Below are positions 15,096 through 23,079 of a stretch of 64,000 nt of DNA, piece by piece (positions within the stretch are counted from its first letter, which is position 1; each line of letters starts with the position of its first letter). The notes under the pieces are model-generated. The model was not told the origin of the DNA and searched no databases. It saw only the letters and a program-made list of their open reading frames with translations. The translations under genes and the position numbers were made by a program. Source of the stretch: Pseudomonas migulae NBRC 103157 (GTDB lineage: Bacteria > Pseudomonadota > Gammaproteobacteria > Pseudomonadales > Pseudomonadaceae); the NCBI RefSeq assembly GCF_002091715.1, contig NZ_BDAG01000005.1:124001-188000 (forward strand), read 5' to 3'.

Positions 15096-15983
15096 ATGAA
15101 CCACGACGTCATCATCACCTGCGCACTTACCGGTGCTGGCGACACGACCAGCAAAAGCCCACACGTGCCGGTCACCCCGAAACAGATCGCCGCTGCCGCA
15201 GTAGAAGCAGCAAAAGCAGGCGCCACGGTCGTCCACTGCCACGTGCGCAACCCGGAAACCGGCAAGTTCAGCCGTGACGTGGCGCTGTACCGCGAAGTGA
15301 TGGAGCGCATCCGCGAGGCCGACGTCGACATCATCGTCAACCTCACCGCCGGCATGGGCGGCGACCTGGAAATCGGCGCCGGCGAGAACCCGATGGAGTT
15401 CGGCCCGAACACCGACCTGGTCGGCCCGCTGACCCGACTGGCGCACGTAGAAGAACTGCTGCCGGAAATCTGCACCCTCGATTGCGGCACCCTGAACTTC
15501 GGCGACGGCGACACCATTTACGTGTCCACCCCGGCGCAGCTGCGTGCTGGCGCCAAACGCATTCAAGAGCTGGGCGTGAAGGCCGAGCTGGAAATCTTCG
15601 ACACCGGTCACCTGTGGTTCGCCAAACAGTTGATCAAGGAAGGCCTGCTAGACGACCCGCTGTTCCAGCTGTGCCTGGGCATCCCTTGGGGTGCGCCGGC
15701 TGATACCACCACCATGAAAGCCATGGTCGACAACCTGCCCGCCAACGCCGTGTGGGCTGGTTTCGGCATCGGTCGCATGCAGATGCCGATGGCGGCACAA
15801 GCGGTGCTGCTCGGCGGCAACGTGCGGGTCGGCCTGGAAGACAACATCTGGCTGGACAAGGGTGTGCTGGCAACCAACGGCCAACTGGTCGAGCGTGCCT
15901 CGGAAATCCTCAGCCGCCTCGGCGCCCGGGTTCTGACACCGGCCGAAGGCCGGGCAAAAATGGGCCTGACCAAGCGCGGCTGA
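15096..15983 (+). CDS. cdhC: 3-Dehydrocarnitine cleavage enzyme CdhC (BKACE/DUF849 family)
   Basis: 295 residues, matching the beta-keto acid cleavage enzyme family. The zinc-binding H-x-H is seen in [15 protein letters not shown], with [16 protein letters not shown] near the start and [15 protein letters not shown] late. BKACE enzymes transfer an acetyl unit from a beta-keto acid to acetyl-CoA; in carnitine breakdown 3-dehydrocarnitine gives acetoacetyl-CoA-level product and betainyl-CoA. It lies between caiX and cdhA, as in P. aeruginosa. Start ATG at 15096 behind AAGGAA. Confidence 0.88.
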   Translation: MNHDVIITCALTGAGDTTSKSPHVPVTPKQIAAAAVEAAKAGATVVHCHVRNPETGKFSRDVALYREVMERIREADVDIIVNLTAGMGGDLEIGAGENPMEFGPNTDLVGPLTRLAHVEELLPEICTLDCGTLNFGDGDTIYVSTPAQLRAGAKRIQELGVKAELEIFDTGHLWFAKQLIKEGLLDDPLFQLCLGIPWGAPADTTTMKAMVDNLPANAVWAGFGIGRMQMPMAAQAVLLGGNVRVGLEDNIWLDKGVLATNGQLVERASEILSRLGARVLTPAEGRAKMGLTKRG

Positions 15984-15999
15984 GCCAGACACATAACCC

Positions 16000-16091
16000 T
16001 GTAGGAGCCGGCTTGCTGGCGATGACGCAGGTACATCCTTCACATTTTTGTGGCAGGAGCGCCGCCATCGCCAGCAAGCCGGCGCCTACAG
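16000..16091. repeat. REP inverted pair between cdhC and cdhA
   Basis: Arms 16000-16024 and 16067-16091, GTAGGAGCCGGCTTGCTGGCGAT family; right arm has a GGCGCCTACA variant. Within the carnitine operon. Confidence 0.88.
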
Positions 16092-16121
16092 AGGATCACC
16101 GAATTCTTTCAGGAAGTTGCC

Positions 16122-17087
16122 ATGACTTTTATTACCGAAATCAAAACCTTCGCCGCCCTGGGCAGCGGTGTCATCGGCAGCGGCTGGGTCTCCCGCGCCC
16201 TCGCCCACGGTCTCGATGTGGTGGCCTGGGACCCGGCGCCCGGCGCCGAAGCCGCCCTGCGCAAACGTGTCGCCAATGCTTGGGGTGCGCTGGAGAAGCA
16301 AGGCCTGGCACCCGGCGCTTCGCAGGATCGCCTGCGCTTTGTCGCGACCATTGAAGAGTGCGTTCGCGATGCCGATTTCATTCAGGAAAGTGCCCCGGAA
16401 CGCCTCGATCTGAAACTGGAACTGCACAGCAAAATCAGCGCAGCGGCCAAGCCTGATGCACTGATCGGCTCCAGCACTTCGGGCCTGTTGCCGAGCGAGT
16501 TCTACGAGAGCTCGACCCACCCCGAACGCTGCGTGGTTGGCCACCCGTTCAACCCGGTTTATCTGTTGCCGCTGGTGGAAGTGGTTGGCGGAAAAAATAC
16601 CGCACCGGAAGCCGTTCAAGCGGCCATGAAAGTCTACGAATCCTTGGGCATGCGTCCGCTGCATGTGCGCAAGGAAGTGCCAGGCTTTATCGCCGACCGT
16701 TTGCTCGAAGCACTGTGGCGCGAGGCGTTGCACCTGGTGAACGACGGTGTGGCGACGACCGGTGAAATCGACGATGCGATCCGTTTTGGCGCGGGTCTGC
16801 GCTGGTCGTTCATGGGCACCTTTTTGACTTACACCCTGGCCGGTGGCGATGCCGGCATGCGGCACTTCATGGCTCAGTTCGGTCCGGCGCTGCAATTGCC
16901 GTGGACCTATCTGCCGGCACCGGAGCTGACCGACAAATTGATTGATGATGTGGTGGATGGCACCAGCGACCAGCTGGGCAAACACAGCATTTCGGCGCTG
17001 GAGCGCTATCGTGATGATTGCCTGCTGGCGGTGCTGGAAGCGGTGAAAAACACCAAAGAGAAGCATGGGATGGCGTTCGCCGACTAA
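16122..17087 (+). CDS. cdhA: L-carnitine dehydrogenase CdhA
   Basis: 321 residues of the 3-hydroxyacyl-CoA dehydrogenase fold. An N-terminal NAD-binding loop GSGVIGSGW is followed by [14 protein letters not shown], the family motif [12 protein letters not shown] and [17 protein letters not shown], and a helical C-terminal domain from ~185. The enzyme oxidises L-carnitine to 3-dehydrocarnitine with NAD+, the first catabolic step. The frame is open from 16050 but those residues translate REP DNA; ATG at 16122 sits behind AGGAAG. Confidence 0.9.
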   Translation: MTFITEIKTFAALGSGVIGSGWVSRALAHGLDVVAWDPAPGAEAALRKRVANAWGALEKQGLAPGASQDRLRFVATIEECVRDADFIQESAPERLDLKLELHSKISAAAKPDALIGSSTSGLLPSEFYESSTHPERCVVGHPFNPVYLLPLVEVVGGKNTAPEAVQAAMKVYESLGMRPLHVRKEVPGFIADRLLEALWREALHLVNDGVATTGEIDDAIRFGAGLRWSFMGTFLTYTLAGGDAGMRHFMAQFGPALQLPWTYLPAPELTDKLIDDVVDGTSDQLGKHSISALERYRDDCLLAVLEAVKNTKEKHGMAFAD

Positions 17088-17098
17088 CCACCGCTCCC

Positions 17099-17186
17099 TG
17101 TAGGAGCCGGCTTGCTGGCGATGAGGTCAACGCGGTTTGACAGGAACACCGCGCCGCCGCCATCGCCAGCAAGCCGGCTCCTACAG
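17099..17186. repeat. REP inverted pair between cdhA and cdhB
   Basis: Arms 17099-17123 and 17161-17186, TGTAGGAGCCGGCTTGCTGGCGAT family, inside the carnitine operon. Confidence 0.9.
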
Positions 17187-17213
17187 GTTCTCATTACTTC
17201 AGGAACTGATCGC

Positions 17214-17690
17214 ATGCCCGCGCTTACGACTTACAGCACCACCATCATCCCCGACTGGGTCGACTACAACGGCCACCTGCGCGACGCGTTTTACCTGCTG
17301 ATTTTCAGCTACGCCACCGATGCACTGATGGACCGTCTGGGCATGGACAGCAACAACCGCGAAGCCAGCGGCAACTCGTTGTTCACCCTCGAACTGCACC
17401 TCAACTACCTGCACGAAGTGAAGCTCGACGCCGACGTTGAAGTGCACACCCAGATCATTGCTCACGACAGCAAACGCCTGCACCTCTATCACAGCCTGCA
17501 TCTGGTCGGCGATGACAAGGAACTGGCGGGCAACGAACAAATGCTGCTGCACGTCGACCTCGCCGGGCCGCGATCTGCGCCGTTCAGCGAAGCAACGCTG
17601 GGCAAGCTGCAAGCCATCGTTGCCGAACAGACCGACCTGCCTGCCCCCGACTACATTGGCCGAGTGATCGCTCTACCCGCAAAAAAATAA
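17214..17690 (+). CDS. cdhB: Hotdog-fold thioesterase CdhB (betainyl-CoA thioesterase)
   Basis: 158 residues. The 4-hydroxybenzoyl-CoA-thioesterase-like opening is seen in IPDWVDYNGHLRDAFYLLIF (D-x-x-G-H/N catalytic region), then FTLELHLNYLHEVKLDADVEV. It should hydrolyse betainyl-CoA to glycine betaine and CoA, feeding the gbc/dgc pathway. ATG at 17214 behind AGGAACTG; the longer frame from 17112 is REP sequence. Followed 13 bases later by the dioxygenase gene. Confidence 0.85.
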   Translation: MPALTTYSTTIIPDWVDYNGHLRDAFYLLIFSYATDALMDRLGMDSNNREASGNSLFTLELHLNYLHEVKLDADVEVHTQIIAHDSKRLHLYHSLHLVGDDKELAGNEQMLLHVDLAGPRSAPFSEATLGKLQAIVAEQTDLPAPDYIGRVIALPAKK

Positions 17691-17693
17691 CAA
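17686..17693 (+). promoter_or_regulatory. Possible Crc/Hfq catabolite-repression motif
   Basis: AATAACAA, an exact AANAANAA motif, abuts the AAGGAG ribosome-binding site of the gamma-butyrobetaine dioxygenase gene. In pseudomonads such A-rich motifs at start regions bind Hfq/Crc and block translation when preferred carbon is present. The run of eight A at 23055-23062 before cbcX fits the same pattern. Confidence 0.4.
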
Positions 17694-17703
17694 GGAGATC
17701 GCC

Positions 17704-18867
17704 ATGAACACCGCCGCTGCGTTTGCCGACTTTCGTACTTATCCGTTGATCAGCGCGCTGAGTGGCGTGCAGGCCTTGGCGGATCGCATTCTCGTGACAT
17801 GGGCGGATACCCGTGTCAGCCCCTTTCATCATCAATGGCTGCGGGACAACTGCCCGTGCCCGCAATGTGTCTACACCGTAACCCGTGAGCAGGTGCTGGA
17901 AATCGTCGATGTGGCTGAGAACCTGATACCCGCACAGACGAGTGTCGACGCCGAAGGCTGCCTCTGCGTCCAGTGGCAGGACGGCCACCTCAGCCGTTTT
18001 GATCCGGGCTGGCTGCGGGCTCATGCCTATGACGACGACTCCCGCGCCGAACGCCGGGCCGGCAAGCCCAAATCCACGCTTTGGAGAAGCGATTTGCCGC
18101 TGCCGGTGTTTGACTATCAGGCGTTGATGAATGACAACGACGCCTTGCTGCAGTGGCTGCTGGCCGTGCGTGATATCGGCCTCACCCAGGTCCGCGGCGT
18201 GCCCACCGAGCCCGGTTCGCTGAAGCTGATTGCCCAGCGGATTTCCTTCATCCGCGAGAGCAATTTCGGCGTGCTGTTCAACGTGCAATCCAAGGCCGAT
18301 GCCGACAGCAATGCCTACACCGCTTTCAACCTGCCGTTGCACAGCGATCTGCCGACCCGAGAGCTGCAACCGGGCCTGCAATTCCTGCATTGCCTGGTCA
18401 ATGACGCGGACGGCGGCGAGAGTATTTTTGTCGACGGTTTCGCGATTGCCCAAGCGTTGCGCGAGGAAGATCCCGAGTCGTTCAAAGCCTTGTGTGAAAT
18501 CCCCGTGGAATTTCGCAACAAGGACCGTCACAGCGACTATCGCTGCCTCGCACCGATCATTGCGCTGGATGCGTTGGGGCAGGTGTCGGAAATCCGCATG
18601 GCGAACTTTCTGCGCGGGCCGTTCGATGCGTCGGTGGAGCAGATGCCCAGGTTATATCGTGCGTATCGCCGGTTTATCGCCATGACCCGCGAGGCGCGAT
18701 TCCGGGTGATGACGCGGCTTAATCCGGGTGAGATGTGGTGCTTTGATAACCGCCGCACGCTCCATGCGCGCAATGCGTTCGATCCCGCCACGGGCGCCCG
18801 GCATTTCCAGGGATGCTATGTCGACCGGGATGAGCTGTTGTCACGGATTCTCGTGTTGCAACGCTAG
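17704..18867 (+). CDS. Gamma-butyrobetaine dioxygenase
   Basis: 387 residues, 2-oxoglutarate- and Fe(II)-dependent hydroxylase of the BBOX/TauD group. The N-terminal zinc-binding domain is visible: C50, C52, C55 (NCPCPQC) and H107. The iron triad is H213-x-D215 (PLHSDLP) and H354 (RRTLHARNAF), followed by the 2-oxoglutarate arginine region. It converts gamma-butyrobetaine to L-carnitine, so this strain should channel gamma-butyrobetaine into the Cdh pathway. Strong AAGGAG 7 bases before ATG. Last gene of the carnitine operon; P. aeruginosa PAO1 has no gene of this type at this place, as far as remembered. Confidence 0.88.
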   Translation: MNTAAAFADFRTYPLISALSGVQALADRILVTWADTRVSPFHHQWLRDNCPCPQCVYTVTREQVLEIVDVAENLIPAQTSVDAEGCLCVQWQDGHLSRFDPGWLRAHAYDDDSRAERRAGKPKSTLWRSDLPLPVFDYQALMNDNDALLQWLLAVRDIGLTQVRGVPTEPGSLKLIAQRISFIRESNFGVLFNVQSKADADSNAYTAFNLPLHSDLPTRELQPGLQFLHCLVNDADGGESIFVDGFAIAQALREEDPESFKALCEIPVEFRNKDRHSDYRCLAPIIALDALGQVSEIRMANFLRGPFDASVEQMPRLYRAYRRFIAMTREARFRVMTRLNPGEMWCFDNRRTLHARNAFDPATGARHFQGCYVDRDELLSRILVLQR

Positions 18868-18882
18868 ACCGCGTCATCGTTC

Positions 18883-18980
18883 ATCGCGAGCAAGTCGAAT
18901 CGTCGCACCGCCGCTCCCACATTCGACCGAGTTCCCTCAGAAGGAATGCGATTGAATGTGGGAGCGGCTTGCTCGCGATG
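18883..18980. repeat. Asymmetric REP pair after the dioxygenase gene
   Basis: Left arm 18883-18922 has the GTCGAATCGTCGCACCGCC insert seen at 456-494, while the right arm 18957-18980 is the shorter GTGGGAGCGGCTTGCTCGCGATGG form. The unmatched 15-base insert in one arm makes it a hybrid of two subfamilies. Confidence 0.8.
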
Positions 18981-19012
18981 GCGTCAGCCCAAACACCACA
19001 TCCCTGCCTGAC

Positions 19013-19051
19013 TCACAGGCAAAAAAAGCCCCGATCAAGCCGTGACAGGAT
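19013..19051 (-). terminator. Rho-independent terminator on the minus strand
   Basis: Read on the minus strand, GCCCCGATC..., an 11-base loop and GATCGGGGC are followed by seven T (19021-19027). The stem is nine or more G/C-rich pairs. No annotated minus-strand gene ends here: the nearest, gbdR, ends 570 bases upstream beyond its own hairpin. It therefore either ends a small RNA starting within ~19060-19260 or acts as backup for gbdR. The rest of 18981-19267 has no other feature I can support. Confidence 0.7.
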
Positions 19052-19267
19052 CGGGGCAGAAGGTACTGTTGAGGAGCCGTTGCGCGAGGGTGACCAAACC
19101 TTCGTGAAGCCAGCTGAATCCAGTGTGCCCACTCTCCCCTCTCGCAAGTTAGCCGAAAACGACCTGTTCATAGGTATTGCGGCCATTGCGACAAATCGTC
19201 CTTGCCGACGCCAACGGCCCCTACGAGAATCGAACCACGACACCGTTCCCTGAAGAAGGATTGCGTC

Positions 19268-19531
19268 ATGATGCACGCCGATTTGATTGACCAGGAAGAC
19301 CTGTTGGGCCAGCTGAAATCGTTGGGGTTTCAAGTACCGAACGGCTCCACCGCCGAGCAGGCATGCGAGTGCGCGGTGCGGGGCTTGAACGATGAAAAGG
19401 CGATGACGCTGCGGACCATGGTCAAGCAGATGTACACCAGCAGCGCGACCATCCTGCCGGCCGTGCGCCAGGCCATTGATAAGCAATTGTTGCCGGCATT
19501 GGCGGAGTACCAGCAAAGCCGTAGCGCCTGA
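19268..19531 (+). CDS. Small conserved hypothetical protein
   Basis: 87 residues, soluble and mostly helical (DQEDLLGQLKSLGFQVP, EQACECAVRGL, MTLRTMVKQMYTSSATILPAVRQAI). I do not recognise a family. It resembles in size and position the unnamed protein next to gbdR in other pseudomonads. Start: ATG-ATG at 19268/19271 behind GAAGGA; the frame to 19202 lacks support. It converges on gbdR, from which the hairpin at 19541-19608 separates it. Confidence 0.65.
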   Translation: MMHADLIDQEDLLGQLKSLGFQVPNGSTAEQACECAVRGLNDEKAMTLRTMVKQMYTSSATILPAVRQAIDKQLLPALAEYQQSRSA

Positions 19532-19540
19532 TAAAAGATC

Positions 19541-19608
19541 AAAAGATCGCAGCCTTCGGCAGTTCCTACAACGATCTTTGTAGGAGCTGCCGAAGGCTGC
19601 GATCTTTT
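19541..19608. terminator. Bidirectional hairpin repeat between the small gene and gbdR
   Basis: Inverted arms 19541-19570 and 19579-19608 of the AAAAGATCGCAGCCTTCGGC / GCTGCCGAAGGCTGCGATC repeat family, separated by only 8 bases, with A-rich and T-rich flanks on both sides. One mismatch (GTTCC/GGAGC). It can serve as a terminator for both convergent genes and is one of three repeats of this general type in the window. Confidence 0.8.
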
Positions 19609-19625
19609 TCTAAAGGAGCCTCGGC

Positions 19626-20729
19626 TTAGAGCCTTACGCTGGCGAACGTCGATTCGTTGCGCGCCTGACTCAACGCCGACAACGGCCCGGACAACGGCGA
19701 CAGCACCAATGCTTGCGGCAGCGGCATCATCGCCACTTGCTGCGTGGTGTTGGACCCCACGCGTTCGTCACGCGGCGGAATGCCGAAGTATTCGCGGTAG
19801 CACTTGGAGAAGTGCGGCGTGGACACAAAGCCGCACACCGATGCCACTTCGATGATCGACATCGGCGTTTGCTTGAGCAGCTGCCGGGCGCGGATCAGGC
19901 GCAGTTTCAGGTAGTAACGCGACGGCGAGCAGTGCAGGTATTTCTGGAACAACCGCTCGAGCTGGCGACGGGACACGGCGACGTACACCGCCAGTTCGTC
20001 GAGGTCGATCGGCTCTTCGAGGTTGGCTTCCATCAGCGCGACGATTTCCTGCAGCTTCGGCTGGTTGGTGCCGAGCATGTGCTTGAGCGGCACGCGCTGG
20101 TGATCCTGTTCATTACGGATGCGCTCGTAGACGAACATTTCCGAGATCGCGGCCGACAGTTCACGACCGTGATCGCGGCTGATCAGGTGCAGCATCATGT
20201 CCAGCGGCGCCGTGCCGCCTGAACTGGTGAAACGGTTACGGTCGAGGGTGAACAACCGTGTGCTCATCGCCACACGCGGAAATGCTTCCTGCATAGCGGC
20301 CAGGCATTCCCAGTGCACGCTGCAATCGAAACCGTCCAGCAGGCCGGCGCAGGCCAGGGCCCAGCTGCCGGTGCAGACGGCACCGAGGCGCTTGGATTGA
20401 CGCGCCTGGCTTTGCAGCCATGAGACGTGTTCGCGAGTAACAGTGCGCTGAATGCCGATACCGCCGCAGACAATGATGGTGTCCATGGACGGTGCTTTGT
20501 GCATGGAGGCGTCGGGGGTGATCTGCAGACCGTCACTGGCCCAGACCTGACCGCCGTCGACGGTGAGCGTGGTCCAGCGATACAGCTCGCGGCCGGACAA
20601 TTGGTTGGCCATACGCAGGGGTTCTACGGCGGAGGCCAGAGAAATCAGCGTGAAATTGTCCAGCAGCAGAAAGCCGATGGATTGAGGCGCACGGTTCTGG
20701 GGTTGAGCCCCTGAGTTGAACGTCGTCAT
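19626..20729 (-). CDS. gbdR: AraC-family regulator GbdR of glycine betaine catabolism
   Basis: 367 residues: N-terminal DJ-1/PfpI-like sensor domain (~18-200; GFLLLDNFTLISLASAVEPLRMAN, GAVCTGSWALACAGLLDGF) and C-terminal AraC DNA-binding domain (~230-325; IDLDELAVYVAVSRRQLERLF, SIIEVASVCGFVSTPHFSKCY), then a ~40-residue tail. In P. aeruginosa GbdR responds to glycine betaine and dimethylglycine and activates gbcAB, dgcAB, cbcXWV, sox genes and others. Start ATG at 20729 behind TGAGGAG. Its upstream region carries a sigma-54 promoter at 20826-20842. Confidence 0.92.
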   Translation of the reverse strand: MTTFNSGAQPQNRAPQSIGFLLLDNFTLISLASAVEPLRMANQLSGRELYRWTTLTVDGGQVWASDGLQITPDASMHKAPSMDTIIVCGGIGIQRTVTREHVSWLQSQARQSKRLGAVCTGSWALACAGLLDGFDCSVHWECLAAMQEAFPRVAMSTRLFTLDRNRFTSSGGTAPLDMMLHLISRDHGRELSAAISEMFVYERIRNEQDHQRVPLKHMLGTNQPKLQEIVALMEANLEEPIDLDELAVYVAVSRRQLERLFQKYLHCSPSRYYLKLRLIRARQLLKQTPMSIIEVASVCGFVSTPHFSKCYREYFGIPPRDERVGSNTTQQVAMMPLPQALVLSPLSGPLSALSQARNESTFASVRL

Positions 20730-20825
20730 CGCGGTATCTCCTCACACAAAGCGGGTGATGGCCTCAGGCGGAGGCTCTTGTTATTGCCATCGTTCTCGCA
20801 TGGGAGACGGGCTTTGTAATGACAG

Positions 20826-20842
20826 AGCAATTGCCATGCCTA
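20826..20842 (-). promoter_or_regulatory. Sigma-54 (-24/-12) promoter of gbdR
   Basis: On the minus strand TAGGCATGGCAATTGCT has GG and GC separated by exactly ten bases and the TTGCT of the RpoN consensus; it lies about 100 bases before the gbdR start. This agrees with reports that gbdR in P. aeruginosa is under nitrogen/carbon control through NtrC and CbrB. Immediately upstream is a near-palindrome ATTGAA-TGCGCG-TTCAAT (20845-20862) whose arms equal those of the BetI site. The remaining 20863-21170 has a short hairpin (21095-21115, ACGCGCCA arms) and nothing else I can support. Confidence 0.65.
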
Positions 20843-21170
20843 AAATTGAATGCGCGTTCAATAACTCCTGAAAACGACGTCGCAGCGTGTCTATATAAGC
20901 CGCGTCGCGAGTAGGGGTTATCAGTGGCAGGAAGGGCTGCAAGCGCTCTGCTCCGTTGCGTGTGAGCAAATCGGTAGCACTTGTGGGAACAGGCTTGCGA
21001 CGCCTCAGGACAGAGTGTCACCGCAAGCACAGGGGACGGACGGTCAGGGCCGATTTGGATCCCAGAGTTGATACAAGTGGCTTATCTGTAAGCGACGCGC
21101 CAAAACGTGGCGCGTTCCAATTTCTGTGTTCACTTAGCGCGCAGTTTTGACTGGTCTGGTGGTTTTTTGA

Positions 21171-21254
21171 AGGAGCCGGCTTGCTGGCGATCGGACCGAC
21201 GCGGTTTTCAGAGTGACCGCGTTATCGTTCATCGCCAGCAAGCCGGCTCCTACA
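21171..21254. repeat. REP inverted pair downstream of sdaB
   Basis: Arms 21171-21191 and 21231-21254, AGGAGCCGGCTTGCTGGCGAT family, 13 bases after the sdaB stop codon; probable 3' boundary of that transcript. Confidence 0.9.
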
Positions 21255-21267
21255 GAGATGGGTCAGC

Positions 21268-22644
21268 TCAACACTCCACCGCACTCACCGCCAACCCACC
21301 CCGCGAAGTCTCTTTATATTTGTCATGCATATCCGCCCCGGTATCACGCATGGTCCGGATCACCCGATCCAGCGAGATAAAGTGCTGCCCATCACCGCGC
21401 AATGCCATCTGCGCCGCGTTGATCGCCTTCACCGCGGCAATCGCGTTGCGCTCGATGCACGGCACTTGAACCAGTCCGCCGACCGGATCGCAGGTCAGGC
21501 CGAGGTTGTGCTCCAGGCCGATTTCCGCCGCGTTACATAATTGCTCCGGCGTGGCGCCGAGGATCTCCGCCAACCCCGCCGCCGCCATGGCGCAAGCCGA
21601 GCCGACTTCGCCCTGGCAACCGACTTCCGCACCGGAAATGGAGGCGTTCTTCTTGCACAGAATCCCCACCGCTGCGGCACTGAGGAAATAGTCGACCACG
21701 TAGGCGTCGGTCACCGCCTCGCTGAATTTCATGAAGTAGTGCAACACCGCCGGAATGATCCCCGCAGCGCCGTTAGTCGGCGCCGTGACCATGCGCCCGC
21801 CGGCGGCGTTTTCTTCGTTGACCGCCAGGGCGAACAGGTTGACCCATTCCATCGCGCTCAGCGTCGAGCCGATCACGTTGGGCTTGTTCAACTCCTGCAG
21901 GCTACGGTGCAATTTGGCCGCGCGACGGCGCACGTTCAGGCCGCCGGGCAGGATGCCTTCGTGCTTGAGGCCTTGCTCGACGCAATCCTGCATCGCCCGC
22001 CAGAGTTTCATCAGCCCGGCGCGGATTTCTTCTTCGCTGCGCCAGACCTTCTCGTTGGCCATCATCAGTTCGGCGACGCGCAGGTTGTGCTGCTTGCAGA
22101 GGCTGAGCAGTTCGACGGCGCTGGAGAAATCGTACGGCAACACCGTGCGATCCAGATCCACCACACCGCTGGAAGCTTGTGCTTCATCGACGACAAATCC
22201 ACCGCCGATGGAATAGTAGGTGTCGCGATGCAGCTCGCCGTCATCGCCTTCGGCGATCAGGGTCATGGCGTTGGGGTGGAACGGCAGGTTTTCGTCGATC
22301 AGGCGCATGTCCCGGGCCCAGATGAACGGCACCGATAAACGCCCATCAAGCAGCAGCGTGTGGGTTTCGCGCAGGGTTTCAATGCGGATGCCGATTTGCG
22401 ACGGATCGATCGCGTCCGGCCACTCCCCCATCAGTCCCATGATCACCGCGTTGTCGCTGCCGTGACCGATGCCGGTGGCCGACAATGAACCGTAGAGCTG
22501 AACTTCGACACGCCGCACTTGTTCCAAAAGACCCTGCTCACGCAAACCTTGCACGAACAGCGCCGCGGCGCGCATCGGCCCCACGGTGTGCGAACTGGAA
22601 GGGCCGATGCCGATTTTGAACAGGTCGAAAACGCTGATAGCCAT
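21268..22644 (-). CDS. sdaB: L-serine ammonia-lyase SdaB (iron-sulfur type)
   Basis: 458 residues, a one-chain L-serine dehydratase: beta domain (~1-150; [21 protein letters not shown]) and alpha domain ([22 protein letters not shown] with cysteines, [20 protein letters not shown]). The [4Fe-4S] cluster cysteines are present. It deaminates serine to pyruvate; in this island serine arises from glycine plus the formaldehyde-derived C1 unit released by betaine demethylation. ATG at 22644 has AGGAG upstream; the longer frame to 22773 is not supported. It is divergent from cbcX. Confidence 0.92.
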   Translation of the reverse strand: MAISVFDLFKIGIGPSSSHTVGPMRAAALFVQGLREQGLLEQVRRVEVQLYGSLSATGIGHGSDNAVIMGLMGEWPDAIDPSQIGIRIETLRETHTLLLDGRLSVPFIWARDMRLIDENLPFHPNAMTLIAEGDDGELHRDTYYSIGGGFVVDEAQASSGVVDLDRTVLPYDFSSAVELLSLCKQHNLRVAELMMANEKVWRSEEEIRAGLMKLWRAMQDCVEQGLKHEGILPGGLNVRRRAAKLHRSLQELNKPNVIGSTLSAMEWVNLFALAVNEENAAGGRMVTAPTNGAAGIIPAVLHYFMKFSEAVTDAYVVDYFLSAAAVGILCKKNASISGAEVGCQGEVGSACAMAAAGLAEILGATPEQLCNAAEIGLEHNLGLTCDPVGGLVQVPCIERNAIAAVKAINAAQMALRGDGQHFISLDRVIRTMRDTGADMHDKYKETSRGGLAVSAVEC

Positions 22645-22895
22645 TACTGCCGAACTCCTGGATGTGCCAACTCCAGGCGCAGAAGCGCCCGGTGACGGAG
22701 CTGCTACGCTCAAGCTGCAATCCGCCGAGATGGCCGCATCATCAGGCTTTTGCGGTGTCGTTCGACGTCTCACACCGACGTACTCATGCTCACCAACGCC
22801 GTGTGCGTTTTACGCCATGTTTTCGCCATTTTTTTGCGATGCAGAGGGGGAAAATGGGCTGAAAAAATCTGTAAACGACGTCACCGACACTGGAT

Positions 22896-22931
22896 GCGAC
22901 CATCCCTGTACTGGTTACGACGCACCCTGTA
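22896..22931 (+). promoter_or_regulatory. Probable GbdR operator: 21-bp-spaced direct repeat before cbcX
   Basis: GCGACCATCCCTGTA (22896-22910) and ACGACGCACCCTGTA (22917-22931) match at 11 of 15 positions with an exact 21-base period. It lies in the sdaB-cbcX divergent region, 149 bases before cbcX and 252 before sdaB, where GbdR activation is expected. Assignment to GbdR is inference from context. The rest of 22645-23079 holds an AT-rich stretch (22805-22875) but no clear gene. Confidence 0.6.
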
Positions 22932-23079
22932 GGCGTCAGATTTTCACTGGTACATGATCATATCGACTCGATTGCAAGGCGCCGTGGTAGAGCTGTCTCC
23001 AAAACGCCATCCAACCGCAACCTATAAGTGCGGTGGTCCAGTCGGAACACTGCCAAAAAAAACACCAAGGAGTCCATCC

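Noticed and set aside
19200..19260. GGTTCGATTC on the minus strand, like the T-loop of a tRNA
   Set aside because: The flanking bases cannot form a T-stem or an acceptor stem, so it is not a tRNA.
20781..20969. A 62-codon minus-strand frame upstream of gbdR beginning at TTG
   Set aside because: No ribosome-binding site, and it overlaps the sigma-54 promoter of gbdR; more likely leader DNA.
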